Assembly: GCA_029961685.1 (NCBI GenBank)
Contig: JARWKL010000010.1
Location: forward strand, 7,461,931 to 7,525,930
DNA: 64,000 nucleotides
Direction: 5' to 3'
Source of the DNA: Aristolochia californica
Taxonomy: Eukaryota; Streptophyta; Magnoliopsida; Piperales; Aristolochiaceae
How positions within the stretch are numbered: the stretch's first letter is position 1; the number at the start of each line of letters is the position of its first letter. A program made the position numbers and the translations under genes. Below are positions 10,702-20,830 of the stretch, one piece after another. The notes below the pieces were generated by a model that was not told where the DNA came from, made no database searches, and saw only the letters and a program-made list of their open reading frames with translations.

Positions 10702-11690
10702 ATGATTGACTCAAGCAAAATTGTGGCTCCTATTAAGCGCTTTGAAAGTTCAGATGGTAGAAACTCTCATTCTATTCAGGTTACTTCTATAAAGTTAAAT
10801 GGACAGAATTATATGAATTACTCAAGATCTGTCCTTATGTTCTTAAAGGCAAAGAGAAAAGTCAAGTACATTAGGGTTGGTCCTCTCAATTTGATACTCG
10901 GTGATTGGGAGGTACAAGATAATCAAGTAATGACTTGGTTGGCCAATAGCATGAAATCCAAGTTCAGTGATCAGATTTTGAGTTGTGGAACTTCCAAAGA
11001 GATATGGAATCTACTTGCATCTATTTTATCTCAGGAATGTTTTCTATCCAGGATTTATGCGCTGTATGTGAGATATTTTAATATGCTGATTATTTTACCA
11101 AGATGTGAGGTGTTCAGTAAGAAATTAATACTTTCTATACATTTGCTAAAAATGGAGATGATATTGGTAAGCAGAAAAATCAAATTCAAGTTGCAAGATT
11201 TCTAGATGGCCTTGGATTTGAGTATATGATGTCATTCGAGCACAATTATTGGTCAATGATGATGTAACTACTCTTGAACAAGCATTCAATCGTGTGATTT
11301 GGGCAGAAGGTGTAGTGGTTGGTAAAATGAAACAGACACCAAAGTTGTTGATGCTACTTCCCTTAACCTCAATTCTTCATTTAATAAGTTCAAGGCTAGA
11401 GGTCATTGGGGTAGTAGTAGAGGTCATGGTAGAGATTCCTCTACCAAAGGACATGAAGGCAGTGATAGAAGTACTGACACCAAAGTTGTTGATGCTACTT
11501 CCCTTAACCTCAATTCTTCATTTAATAAGTTCAAGGCTAGAGGTCATTGGGGTAGTAGTAGAGGTCATGGTAGAGATTCCTCTACCAAAGGACATGAAGG
11601 CAGTGATAGAAGTGATCGAAAATGCATTCACTGTGGTAGTGGTAGAACCAATTATTTTTCTGATAAATGTTGGGACAAGTTTGAGAAGCC
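10702..11690 (+). pseudogene. Copia gag with duplicated basic Gly/Ser-rich segment and zinc knuckle
   Basis: The first 167-residue stretch begins near a DUF4219/UBN2-type start (SIKLNGQNYMNYSRSVLMFL) and continues VKYIRVGPL and MTWLANSMKS, the usual copia gag capsid. A frameshift follows near 11200. Read in the right frame, 11336-11613 encodes a Gly/Ser/Arg-rich linker twice (RGHWGSSRGHGRDSS in each copy, 141-bp period), then CIHCGSGRTNYFSDKC, a CCHC zinc knuckle whose His is changed. The gag would bind element RNA and form particles. Confidence 0.8.
11336..11613 (+). repeat. 141-bp tandem duplication within gag
   Basis: The segment starting CACCAAAGTTGTTGATGC at 11338 is repeated from 11479, with a period of 141 bp, 47 codons. 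The two copies look identical by eye, which implies a recent event in an otherwise decayed element. Confidence 0.9.
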
Positions 11691-12170
11691 AGCATGGACA
11701 AATTTTACTATGACTGGTACAGAAAATTCTCCATATTCTGGTCTACTAGAAGAAATTCAATAACTACTTCAGAGGTGAGGTCAATTGACTTCTACACCTG
11801 CCACCATTGCATCCAAAGAACTAGATTCCCCCTCCGTACTAAGTGGTATCATGGTGAGCATAGGTATGCAAGTATTGAATGTGTCCCATTCTCTCTTGGA
11901 TTTTTTATTCAGGTGTCTCTACACATGTCAGGTATGTCATCATTGTTGCAGTCTATAAATCCGTCTCAATCATATTGTATTGGTACTTTGGTAGATAGGT
12001 CCACCTCCCCTATTCGAGAGGGGGGGGTGCTGTACTGTTCAATCTACTCCTCAAATACCCTTGAAATCAATCCCTTTTGTTCCACATTTTCTTGTATATC
12101 TTTTGTCTGATAGTAATAAAACAAAATCTTTCTATTGTTCTATAACTTGTTCTCTTTCTTCTTGTGTCTT

Positions 12171-13198
12171 TCAGGATTTGCATATAAATTTGGGTTTTGT
12201 AGAAGCTATTGTGATCATTCCATGTTTATGTTGAAAAGACAGTCTGGGATTGTTGTTCTGGTGGTATATGTAGATGCTATTGTGTTTTCAAGAAGTGACT
12301 CTGCAGGAATCGAACAAGTAAAAACTTATTTGGCAACATATTTTCAGACAAAAGACTTATGACAATTAAAATATTTTTTGGGTATCGAGGTAGCTCGAAG
12401 TAAGCAAGGTATTGCTTTATCTCAGAGAAAATACATTTTAGATATACTACAAGAGTATGGTCTCTTAGGTGCATGCCCAGTGGATACTCCCATGGAAGTT
12501 AATATCAGTCTTCATGATCCCCAAAGTCTTGAACTTAAGGATAAGACATAGTATAGACCCTTAGTGGGAAAGTTAATCTATGCTATGGTTACGAGACCAG
12601 ATATATCATTTGCAATTGGAGTGGTTATCCAATTTATGAAAAACCCAAGGAAAAAACACTTAGAAGCCATTGAAAGAATTCTGAAGTATTTAAAAGGTCT
12701 TATTGGAAAAGGTCTATTGTACACTTCTCATGGGAAGATTGATGTTTTGGGATCTTTGATGCAGATTATGAAGGATGCAAAATGGATAAAAGGTCCACTA
12801 GTGATATTGTTGCTTTGTAGGAGGTAATCTTGTGAGTTGGAAGAGTAAGAAACAAGCTGTAGTGGCCCGATCCAATGCTGAAGTAGAGTATAGGGCAATA
12901 TTTCACACAATGAGTGAACTTATGTGGGTGAAATTCGTCCGCGTTGAACTCTAGTTTCACATTAGAGAGCCTATGATTATGAAATGTGACAATCAGACAA
13001 CAATCTGGTCTTCTGTGAAAGGACCAAACACATTGAGGTATATTGCCATTTTACCAGAGATGCTCAAGGAAAATTGTTAGACCATAAGTGAAGTAATCCA
13101 GACAACTTGGAGATATATCTACTAAACCCTTGGAAGATGTGAACATTTGGCGTGACAAGCTAGGTCTGTTTGATAATTATTCCCTAGCTTGAGGGGGA
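12171..13198 (+). pseudogene. Copia reverse transcriptase C-terminal half and RNase H
   Basis: It contains the polymerase region with VVLVVYVDAIVFSRSD, where the second Asp of the YVDD catalytic pair is Ala, then YFLGIEVARSKQGIALSQRK, VGKLIYAMVTRPDISFAIGV, and further on an ERTKHIEVYCHF block from the RNase H C-terminus. Stops at 12361 and 12549 and frameshifts near 12820 break it. Both the catalytic change and the stops show that the enzyme is dead. Confidence 0.85.
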
Positions 13199-13199
13199 G

Positions 13200-13514
13200 T
13201 TAGAATTCACACATATGGGTAGTTTGGCATTTCCTATGAGTATAAGTTTCTCGTTAGGGTTGGAGTAAGTTAGGCTTCATATTATAAGTCTATGTTTCGA
13301 TTTTCATTTAATTCTGAGTTGTATTTTGAGAGTTATGAGGGATATTGTAATGAGGGGCAATGATGTTATTTTATGTGATTATCACTTGAGTGAAGTAATT
13401 AAAAGAGAAGAACTTGAATTCTGAGCCTTCAACTCAATGCAGCCTCTTGCTGCTTTCTTCTCTTTTTTTCCTCTCAATTTTCTCCTTCTCGAACTCTAAT
13501 CTTATGATTTTACA
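13200..13514 (+). repeat. 3' LTR of the intronic copia element
   Basis: It follows a polypurine tract and ends GATTTTACA. Its TG start is altered (TTAGAATTC). It is about 315 bp and matches the partial 5' LTR. Confidence 0.8.
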
Positions 13515-13749
13515 ATCACATAATAAGCACAAGATCTTTTAAGGTTGGATCAATTTATTTTTAACAAACTTGAAAATGTTGTAGCTAATAATTGTTTAGA
13601 TAAGCTATGAAATTTTTTAACCCTACTATTAACTATTTCATCATTGTGGACATTAGTAGTCTCTCTTGCACTTATTGTTCTATTAAGTACTTTTAGCTTT
13701 GAGGAAGCTATTGCATATGTTGACTGTAACCTATCTTTTGATTCTTTAG

Positions 13750-13827
13750 TTACTAGATGAAATTGCGGAGAGATTCTATGGAGTAAGGCGTAAAAGTGGG
13801 CTTGGCATGTTTGGTGATTTGTTTAAG
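13750..13827 (+). CDS. GET4: GET4 homologue, penultimate coding exon
   Basis: After the acceptor TTCTTTAG the exon reads LLDEIAERFYGVRRKSG then LGMFGDLFK, followed by the donor GTAACC at 13828. This is the conserved GET4 C-terminal region. The first codon is in phase with the end of the exon at 7267-7351, so the mRNA would join the two across an intron of about 6.4 kb that contains a LINE and a copia element. Both exons are free of stops, which suggests that the gene remains functional if its splice sites are still used. Confidence 0.85.
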
Positions 13828-14502
13828 GTAACCAACTTCCCCATATTCTTAGACAAAAATTTGTAGATGTTATGTGCCTGTTTGCCAATGCTTATTTTGG
13901 TTCTTTTGTTCCCTAGTATCTGAATACTTGTAATTGAATGCTCACAAGTTCTTATCCAGAACTTGTAAAATCTTACTTACAGAGGTTTTCTTTGTTTGCT
14001 GAATCCTTCATTTTATTTTATATTTTTTAAACATTCTGTTTGTTGTATGTTGAGATTATGCAAGCTATATTCATGTATCACCTTTTTCTGTTACATGAGT
14101 ATTTCTTTTCAAATGCACAAACTATATAAAAGGAGAGAGCACGGTAACTGGAGTAACTTTAGAAGAGGGAAACCAGATCATGAAATGACTAAAAGATGTA
14201 TTAGGCGTTGAATTTTGTTTTTGACATATAGCTAAATAATTTTTGTTATGAAAATGTGTACTTACAATAGAAATTATGTATTAGGCCTTGACTTTGTTTT
14301 TAAGTTGCAGATAAATGGTTTTTTTTGGTATGAAATCGTGTCTTCCAAAGCTTTAATTATATTTAATCTTGATGGAGATTTGTTTTGATTATAATTTTAT
14401 TGTGCATATTCAGTTCCCTTGCTACATTGAGAATGGTATTTGGATGATGGCAGACACATAAGTTTTGTATGATTTAATACAAGGTGTTTAATCGTGATGC
14501 AG
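13828..14502 (+). other. GET4: Last intron of the GET4 homologue
   Basis: A T-rich stretch with GT (13828) and AG (14501-14502) borders, 675 bp. It contains no transposon end that I can recognise, though a TATTAGGC..TTGA..TTTTTG segment occurs twice (14199-14221 and 14279-14299). Confidence 0.7.
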
Positions 14503-14529
14503 ATGATGGGAGGTGAAGTTATGGCATGA
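14503..14529 (+). CDS. GET4: GET4 homologue, last coding exon
   Basis: A short exon after the acceptor GATGCAG encodes MMGGEVMA and a TGA stop. GET4 proteins of plants end with FK-MMGGE or close to it, so this tiny exon fits the preceding one (GDLFK). The 3' untranslated region then runs on from 14530; its end was not fixed. Confidence 0.8.
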   Translation: MMGGEVMA

Positions 14530-14870
14530 AGGGTCGTCTGTCTCCCTGTTCTTCAAAGTTTTTCTCCTCCTTACATGCAGTGCTCCCAAAGCCGGTTCTG
14601 TATGGGTTCATTTTTTGCTGAGAAATGAGCAATGCAAAATGTGTTACTGGATGGTATTTGCCTCCAGTCAGCATAACTCGGCTTCTTTTCTTATTCGCCA
14701 GAGGCAACTTTTTTTGAAACAAAAACTACATCTTGTGACTTCAATTTCTCCAATAACTACATGTGGTAAGCTTATATTTATGACAATTTTTTTTTTATTC
14801 TAAGGGTACCTGTGCAATCTAAAGAGGTATTTGTGTACAGAGCATCACTGCCCATAGTCTGCTTTCAGAG
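14530..14870 (+). other. GET4: Probable GET4 3' untranslated region
   Basis: The stretch directly after the TGA stop shows no coding pattern of its own. The polyadenylation site is not marked by a clear AATAAA, which is normal for plants. Confidence 0.45.
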
Positions 14871-14879
14871 AGAAACCTT

Positions 14880-15120
14880 AAAACTGTGTTTAGCAGCAGC
14901 ACATGGAGCGTAAAGAGAAACAAAGCATTGGAGAGAATCCTAAAGAAAAAAAAAGAGAAATTTATTTATTTATTTATAGGATTTTCTCTCTGTACTTGTA
15001 GTGAGAAGGCTGTTTACCAGTGCAGAAAGGCTGTGTTTAGCGGAACACAGTAAAAAGATGTCATTGAAGAGAATCCTAGAGAAAAAAAAAGAGGGAATAT
15101 TTTTATTGTAGGATTATATC
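14880..15120. repeat. Direct repeat of a hairpin-forming segment
   Basis: Two degenerate copies (about 14882-14992 and 15028-15123) share CTGTGTTTAGC, an AGAGAATCCTA-A-GAAAAAAAAAGAG block and TAGGATT..TCTC. In each copy GAGAATCCTA pairs with TAGGATTxTxTCTC to form a stem around a poly-A/AT loop. It could be a small fold-back element or part of the transcript terminus. Confidence 0.65.
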
Positions 15121-15123
15121 TCA

Positions 15124-15787
15124 AGAAAGATAAATAGAGGAGAGATTTTATCCGATTCCCTCTTAATCTCCAGCACTTGTTCCTGTTGATCTCACCTGCG
15201 GTCTTACTCTTGTCTATGAAGAAAAATACAAGGCAGGCAGGTTCCGATTTGGGAGCTAACAAAGGAATCAATTTACTGTTTTCAGCTTGTATTACTGCAC
15301 CTTGTGTTTTTGTTTTTTTTTGGTTAGGCTGGAAGTGAGGTAGAATTGATCATTTGTTCCTTATTTATGATGACAAAATACTAAAAAAATAACTAGTTCA
15401 TTAATACATTAAAAATAAATTTAAATTTAAAAAAGGATGGTGGGTGGGGGGAAGGTTTATAATGTTTTTGGGATAATTATTAGGATTAATAGAAAAATTA
15501 ACACTAGAAGTGATCCAAACCAAATCTTACAAACTCACAACTATTTCACATTGGTATCAAATACTTGCTTCTTAGGAGTAAATAAATATTAAGTAGATAG
15601 GTATGAATAACTTGGCAACAATCGTTATGGAAGTAACCAAGTAAACATGGAAGCTGAGAATAGATATTATTTTAAGTATTTATTACAAGAGCACTCTAAC
15701 ATACCACTAATTTCCACTCACTCATTGGCTCTATTAGACCCTTACATTAGTATCTAAACAATTCTAGTACCTCTTGATCATATTGAT
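15124..15787. other. Intergenic sequence downstream of GET4
   Basis: AT-rich, without coding pattern. A TTGGTATCAAATACTTGC segment at 15553 resembles a tRNA primer-binding site, but no LTR end could be placed beside it. Confidence 0.4.
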
Positions 15788-16618
15788 TGTGAAATAGGAG
15801 GAAGATAAGAAAGAAGAGAGAAGCAAAAGAGGCGAAAATTCATGGGAAAGGAGAGAGAAGGAGAGAAGGGAGATTCTAAAGAGTAAAAAATAATTGAGTA
15901 TTTACATCTTTGACATCTTGGTAAGGAATTACATCTTTAACACCCTCCTTTAAGATGGTGCATAAAGGGCATACTAGATTGGAACACATTTTGAAGAGAC
16001 TAGACCATGATCGTCTTTGTAAATATATCTACTAGTTGACTCTTTCATGGAATATGATATGCTAATAATGCTAATAATGGTTGACCTAGAAACAATATTT
16101 TGTTTTGTAGTATATCAGGTAATAAGATTGCCTCCACCTGTAGTACAATATTTAGAAGTGGATTTTCTATCATCAGGAGATCCAACCAAGTTGGCATATG
16201 CAAGACCTTTCATAATAATATTATCCATGATTTTTAAATAATAATAGCTAACCAAGATTTTTTGAGATATAGAGTATCCTCTCCAATGCTTGCCAATAAG
16301 AAACTTGAGGTTGATAGATATACTGGTTAATAACACTTATAACAAAAGAAATATTTGGTCTTGTTACGATAAAATAAATTAATTTACCAACAAATCGCTG
16401 AAATTTACCATCATATACCTCGTTACCTGGTCCAATACATAATTTAACATTGGATCCGTAGGAGTCTCAATAGGTACCCAAATATTTTAGTTTCTTCCAA
16501 TAAATCCAACATATACTTCTTTTGTGATAGAATAATATTGTGTTGTGATTGAAACACTTTTGTCCCAAGCAATTACTTAAGAAAACTAAGGTCTTCTGTT
16601 TGAAAGAATTTGCTTTGT
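15788..16618 (-). mobile_element. 3' part of a minus-strand copia element
   Basis: A short LTR (15788-15942, 155 bp; TGTTAAAGATG to CCTATTTCACA in element orientation) is preceded, on the minus strand, by a purine tract (CTTAAAGGAGGG). Next to it, 16115-16336 encodes a copia RNase H piece with GSPDDRKSTSKYCTTGGGNLIT and, before it, NLVGSPDD. Farther in (to 16618) reverse-transcriptase-like pieces are visible in broken frames. The 5' end is lost; the following LTR starts at 16621. Confidence 0.75.
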
Positions 16619-16620
16619 GT

Positions 16621-16983
16621 TGTTAAGAGAGAAATTTAATTAATTATGAAATTAAAATTAAAAATTAAATTATATAATAATTTATAAAATTAATGACAAA
16701 TCAATCAAGTAATTGATTTATCATGATTTCCTAAAATCAAGAGAAAATATTTATTTATTTTTTATGTATTAAAATAAAAAATTAAATCTTTAATTAAGGA
16801 ATTAAACAATTCCTCTTTAGCCTTTAAATAGGCTTGTATTGATTGTAAAAATTCATTCTGATTCAATAAAATTTCTCTCTTTTTTGGTCCATGGATTAGA
16901 CTCCTAGGGCTGAACCACTTAAAATTATTTTGTGATTTTTGGTCCTTTCATTTTCATTTTCATTTTCGCATAGAAACTTTTCA
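16621..16983 (+). mobile_element. 5' LTR (or solo LTR) of a copia element, with degenerate primer-binding site
   Basis: It begins TGTTAAGAGAG and ends CTTTTCA, followed by TGGCATTGGAGTAG, a mutated form of the TGGTATCAGAGC primer-binding site. Inside are a CCTTTAAATAGGC promoter box, CAATAAAATTTCTC and GGTCCATGGATTAG..GAACCACTTAAA, text that is common in plant copia LTRs. Only about 60-80 bp of internal sequence follows before the captured-gene segment. Confidence 0.7.
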
Positions 16984-17063
16984 TGGCATTGGAGTAGAAA
17001 GTTTGATTTTGGCTTTTTTTTTGCTTCGTTGTCAATTTTTGTGTGTTATTTATTCCATTATTT

Positions 17064-17974
17064 TTAAGCTTTTAAAGCCACTACTCCTGTGGGATAGTGA
17101 AACCCCAAGTGAATTCCCAATATAGCCTCTACATTGTCCAACTCCTCTTCTTGGAGCATGTTCCAAGCTCCTGTTCCTTGTACCTCAGCAGGTTGAAATA
17201 TAAGAACAATGGAATGTTGAAGTGCAGCACTGCTCTCCTTTCCCAAGAAGTACATCTCTGATTCACAGTGCACACTTGTGGCTGCTTGAAGTCCACAGAA
17301 ATTCCAGAAAGAGTTGGTTGAGCTGCACCTCATTTCTGCAGTCTCAACAAAGGCACTTCTAATAGTAGAAACATGCAGCATTCTCAAAATTAACACATCC
17401 AAAATATTGGAATTTCCCATCTTCGTCTGGCCTGACGAGACCCAAAAAATGTAGCACTACAACAGTTAAGAGCAGTTGCTGCGGCCTTGTCAATTGAGTA
17501 ACGACCCCACGCATAGTGACTATGCTCATCAATAGCAAAATATAGCCCCTCACAAAAAAAATTCAGCAATGGAAAAGATTCTGCACTCCCACTGAAATGA
17601 AACGTATCCACTAACAGTGCCCGAGCAGCAATGGAAAAGATTCTGCACTCCCACTGAAATGAAACGTATCCACTAACAGTGCCCGAGCAGCAATTAAATC
17701 ATCCACAAAACAACCAAGCCACCCGAATTTTTTTTTCAGAGGTCCCCACTAACAGTGCTCGAACTGCATATCCCCAATCTGAAATTCCAGCACTTGGGCA
17801 CTGTTTCGCTGCTTCACCAAACAGAGACCATTCATCCGCAATTTTCGAACAGCGTTGCTGCTCCTCAGCCCCTATGAGCCACATCAACACCTTGAAAAAC
17901 TTATCTTGATCTAAAATTCGAGGGAGTTTTCGACAAGTGAAACCTTCTTTGATCCTAAAATCAATCTCATTCAA
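17064..17974 (-). pseudogene. Captured host-gene segment, including an ILR1-like IAA-amino-acid hydrolase piece
   Basis: On the minus strand the end of the 118-residue stretch 17064-17420 reads SIVLIFQPAEVQGTGAWNML then ILGIHLGFHYPTGVVALK, clearly the catalytic-domain region of M20 amidohydrolases of the ILR1/ILL family, which release auxin from amino-acid conjugates in the ER. Only about 50 residues match; neither the signal peptide nor the metal ligands farther along are present. The rest (17390-17974) is open on the minus strand in places (WGRYSIDKAAATALNCCSA; CSKIADEWSLFGEAAKQCP) and looks protein-coding, but I do not recognise it. A 62-bp tandem duplication breaks it. It adjoins the leader of a non-autonomous LTR element, so capture by that element is the likely origin. 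Confidence 0.65.
17567..17692. repeat. 62-bp tandem duplication
   Basis: The segment beginning GCAATGGAAAAGATTCTGC occurs twice in direct succession without visible change, followed by a short further part of the unit (GCAATTAAATC). It lies within the captured-gene segment. Confidence 0.9.
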
Positions 17975-19367
17975 ATCTCTTCAACACATTCCAGCAGGCA
18001 AATTAACATACACACTGGTATTGTGCGCATAAACAGAAAAACAGAGTTGCTTAAAAAAAAAATTGCCGAGACGCTTACCCCTCCCCCCTCTCCCTCCCAA
18101 ATTGGAATTTGGGTTTGCATTGGTCTACCGAGAAGTAGATTGCGAGTGGGATGTGTTGGCCGGAAATCCAATCCCACCAGAGTTGTTTTCGACGACGCCG
18201 ACAGAGCCTCCTCTTCCTCCGGTGGCCCACAGGAGGACGTCGAGGTGTCCCTGCTAAAGAATTTTTTGTTGCCTGGTTCGAGAGGCGTTTTGGTGTCCCT
18301 TTCTCCCATGTTCTCCGTGCCATGCCGACTGTCAGATCGACGGACCTCGATGGAAAGGTGTTGTGGTTGGGTGCCCGCTGAACTTTCTCCGACGGCGAAC
18401 AACACCCCTTAGGGGCTTCTCCGCTGGGCGATTTGATTTGTGTCCCCTGTGGAAGACTTCTGGTTGCCCGTGATTAGGGGTTTGGGGAATACCCCTCTAA
18501 TTTTCCCAAATCGTCGTCGTTGTTCGGTTTTGGATTTCCGTGAGCGAAAATCTTGATTTTTTGTGACGCCAAGCTTCTCAGTCCGTCGGGATTTGAGGTC
18601 GCCCCCAAATCGTCCAGTGCCAACGATTTCAGAATTTCTCCCTTTTTTGGAATTTCTGAATTTCGAACTGCTGATGTCGCTAGAGATATAGAGAACTCTT
18701 CGAGTTCTTGCGTCTTCTGTTCATTCGGATCTGAGGTTGCTCCCAAATCCTCCGTAGAGACTTTGGATGAACATTTTGATTTTTCTGGCTCGTGGTTTGT
18801 TTCCCCGTCCGAGACTTCTATTGCTTTCCCATATGTTCTTACGCTTTGCTCGTCAGATTTCCATGATCCGGAAATCAATTTTGACGGGGCCGTCGCTGGA
18901 GTTTCCTGCTCGTTCAGGACAACTTCTCGATCGACTGCCTCTCATTGCTCTGTTGATAAAAAATACTTCACCCGGATCTGACACAAGGATTCGTTGGGAG
19001 GATCTTGGATCTGCCACGGGTTACGGGTCTACCATGCATTACTATAGGCATAGTAGGAAGACATGGGGAAGACGAAGATCAATGGAGGATGAGAGAATAC
19101 GTGGGTTTTTGCGGAAAACCCTAACCTCGAGATCAAGAAGGTGATCTCAAGCCTGTTTACGCTAGATTTAACCTAATTCTCAATGATTGTCTTTCTCATT
19201 AATCATACCCCTTAAATAGGGTTCACCCTGTTAGGGTTTAAGATAAAATATTACAAAAATACCCCTATAAATAAAATATTACAAAAATACCCCTACGGCC
19301 TATAATTGAAATAAATAAAGTAAATTAAAGAAAACAACTAAATTAATAATTTTATTGCATGCATAAC
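17975..19367 (-). mobile_element. 5' end of a minus-strand non-autonomous LTR element (family A)
   Basis: The right end, about 18963-19367, is an LTR of the same family as 21182-21493, 25581-25931, 27308-27706 and 28852-29251; in element orientation it begins TGTTATGCATGCAATAA. Leftward (element-internal) lie leader sequences shared with the family: ASSxxNDFR-type text at 18560-18640 and a RKRRLCRRRRKQLWWD stretch (18200-18260, minus) that recurs as RKRLRRRRRKQLQWD at 22120-22170 in another member. The primer-binding site between LTR and leader is damaged. No left LTR was found, so the element is truncated, probably after the captured segment at 17064. Confidence 0.7.
18963..19367 (-). repeat. 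LTR, family A
   Basis: It shares long stretches with 28852-29251 (CCACGGGTTACGGGTCT, GGAAGACATGGGGAAGACG, TTAAATAGGGTTCACCCTGT). Its promoter box on the minus strand is CCTATTTAAGGG. Its inner edge is blurred by a small rearrangement. Confidence 0.8.
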
Positions 19368-20225
19368 ACTATACTACCTGGATGTGCCAAAAATAAATAT
19401 TGTGACATCCATCTTCACAATCTCTTCATTATATGTTTCCTACTCTTAAAGTTAGGTCCGAGTTTAATTGTGAAGTTTATCAACTGAGTAAACAACAAAG
19501 GAGTACAAACTCACCTCTTCCAAAAGTCAAAAGTATTACTCCATTTTCATTAATTCATAACGATGTATGGGGACCCTCGAGCGTCTCAAATATTTCTCAA
19601 GTCAGGTATTTTATTACATTTATTGATGACTTCACTTGTACCACTTGGTTGTTTCTATTTACGGAACATTATGAGATACCGTTGATTTTTATGTCTTTTC
19701 ATGCTATGGTACTCACTCAGTTTAGCTAGAACAAAAAAAATACTTCTGTCTGATAATGCCAAAGAATACATTTCCAAAGAACTTGACTCTTTTTGTAAAG
19801 AAACTGGCATTATCCATCAAACATCATGTGCCTACACTCCTCACAAAATGGTGTAGCCAAACGAAAAAATCGTAATATTCTTGAGGTAGCTCGAGGTTTA
19901 TTATATGCTATGAAAGTTCCATACTTTTATTGAACTCATGTAGTCCTTATTGGATGTTTTCTTATCAATCGTCTACCATCTTCCGTTCTTGGTAATAAAT
20001 CTCCTTGCTCTATATTGTTACCAAATGATGATCCATTTTCACTGCCCTTGAAAATCTTCGGGTTTTGTCCATATTTCCTCCCCAAAGCACAGTAAACTTG
20101 ATCCTAAATCTATCAAGTGTATCTTTCTAGGATACTCTCGTACACAAAAGGGTTATATTTGTTATAATCCCACTGTAGCAAGCTGGGCATCTACGATGTT
20201 TTCTCACCCCCAGCTTGACGGGGAG
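19368..20225 (+). pseudogene. Copia gag-pre-integrase and integrase, internally deleted, with pol terminus
   Basis: Starting at 19433 the text reads a zinc-finger region (SEFNCEVYQLSKQQRS), then LIHNDVWGPSSVSN with the first catalytic Asp, FITFIDDFTCTTWLFLF, and, after a frameshift, LSDNAKEYISKE and TSCAYTPHKMV with the second Asp. A LGYSRTQKGYICYNP block from the integrase C-terminus follows at 20130. The sequence then jumps straight to the last codons of copia pol (ASWASTMFSHPQLDG, 20180-20216) and a purine tract, so reverse transcriptase and RNase H have been deleted here. Confidence 0.8.
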
Positions 20226-20830
20226 TGTTACAATGTGGGACCCACCATGGTGCACGAACTAGTGGGACCCACCATGAGGACATGGGATGGAAAGAAGAGT
20301 CCTCACCCAAGCTAGCACGAGTAAAGAAGATACGAAGCACAAACTGAAATGAGTTAGAAGACTTGAAGATCAAGTGGGACCCACAAAGATACCAAAACTT
20401 AGAATCTTATCAATATGAGCTGGAAGATCATGTAGGACCCACAAGGATAAGGCCACGAGCTGGCCTCCCCCCTTATTTCCACGTTATTGAAGAAGAGTTA
20501 TAGTTCAAATTATATTAGAACACTATTAGATTGTGTTATCCTTTCATGATAGACTTATCTTAGAGAGTGAGAGTTGGAATGTAATTAGGAGATTTAAAGG
20601 TTAATTGTATAAGGACTCTATTACATCCTCTACTATAAATAGAGGTGTTGTAATTCAGAATTAATAAATTTCTACAATTCTCTCTTGAGTAAATCTATCT
20701 CTGTTTGCTTGGCGCACACCTTGTTCCTCTTCTCTTCTTCTCTTTACTCGAGAGCCTTCTTCCCCTTTTCTCTTTTTTCTTTCTCTCTTCCCTTGCTCAA
20801 AATATTGGAAAAGGGATCCTAAATTCAACA
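20226..20830 (+). repeat. LTR of copia family B
   Basis: It starts TGTTACAATGTGGGACCC immediately after a polypurine tract and ends GATCCTAAATTCAACA. The same LTR is found split at 26987-27071 and 35599-36069. A TATAAATAGAGGTG promoter box is at about 20634. Length 605 bp. Confidence 0.9.

Larger units (their letters stand above)
9971..13514 (+). mobile_element. Ty1/copia element inside the GET4 intron
   Basis: A 3' LTR at about 13200-13514 matches a partial 5' LTR at 9971-10193. The 5' LTR ends TGTTACA directly before a primer-binding site TGGTATCAAAGCATC at 10194-10208, and the 3' LTR follows a purine tract (GAGGGGGAG, 13190-13199). Gag, part of reverse transcriptase and RNase H remain; the integrase core and the N-terminal half of reverse transcriptase are largely deleted between about 11720 and 12170. 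The first about 100 bp of the 5' LTR are absent where the LINE abuts. Family resemblance to the element at 1757-6888 is visible in the coding parts. Confidence 0.85.

Noticed and set aside
15553..15570. TTGGTATCAAATACTTGC as a primer-binding site of another LTR element
   Set aside because: No LTR end or internal coding region could be placed beside it.
18023..18412. Plus-strand open frame in the family-A leader as a host gene
   Set aside because: The minus strand carries the leader blocks shared with other family members; the plus frame is a shadow.
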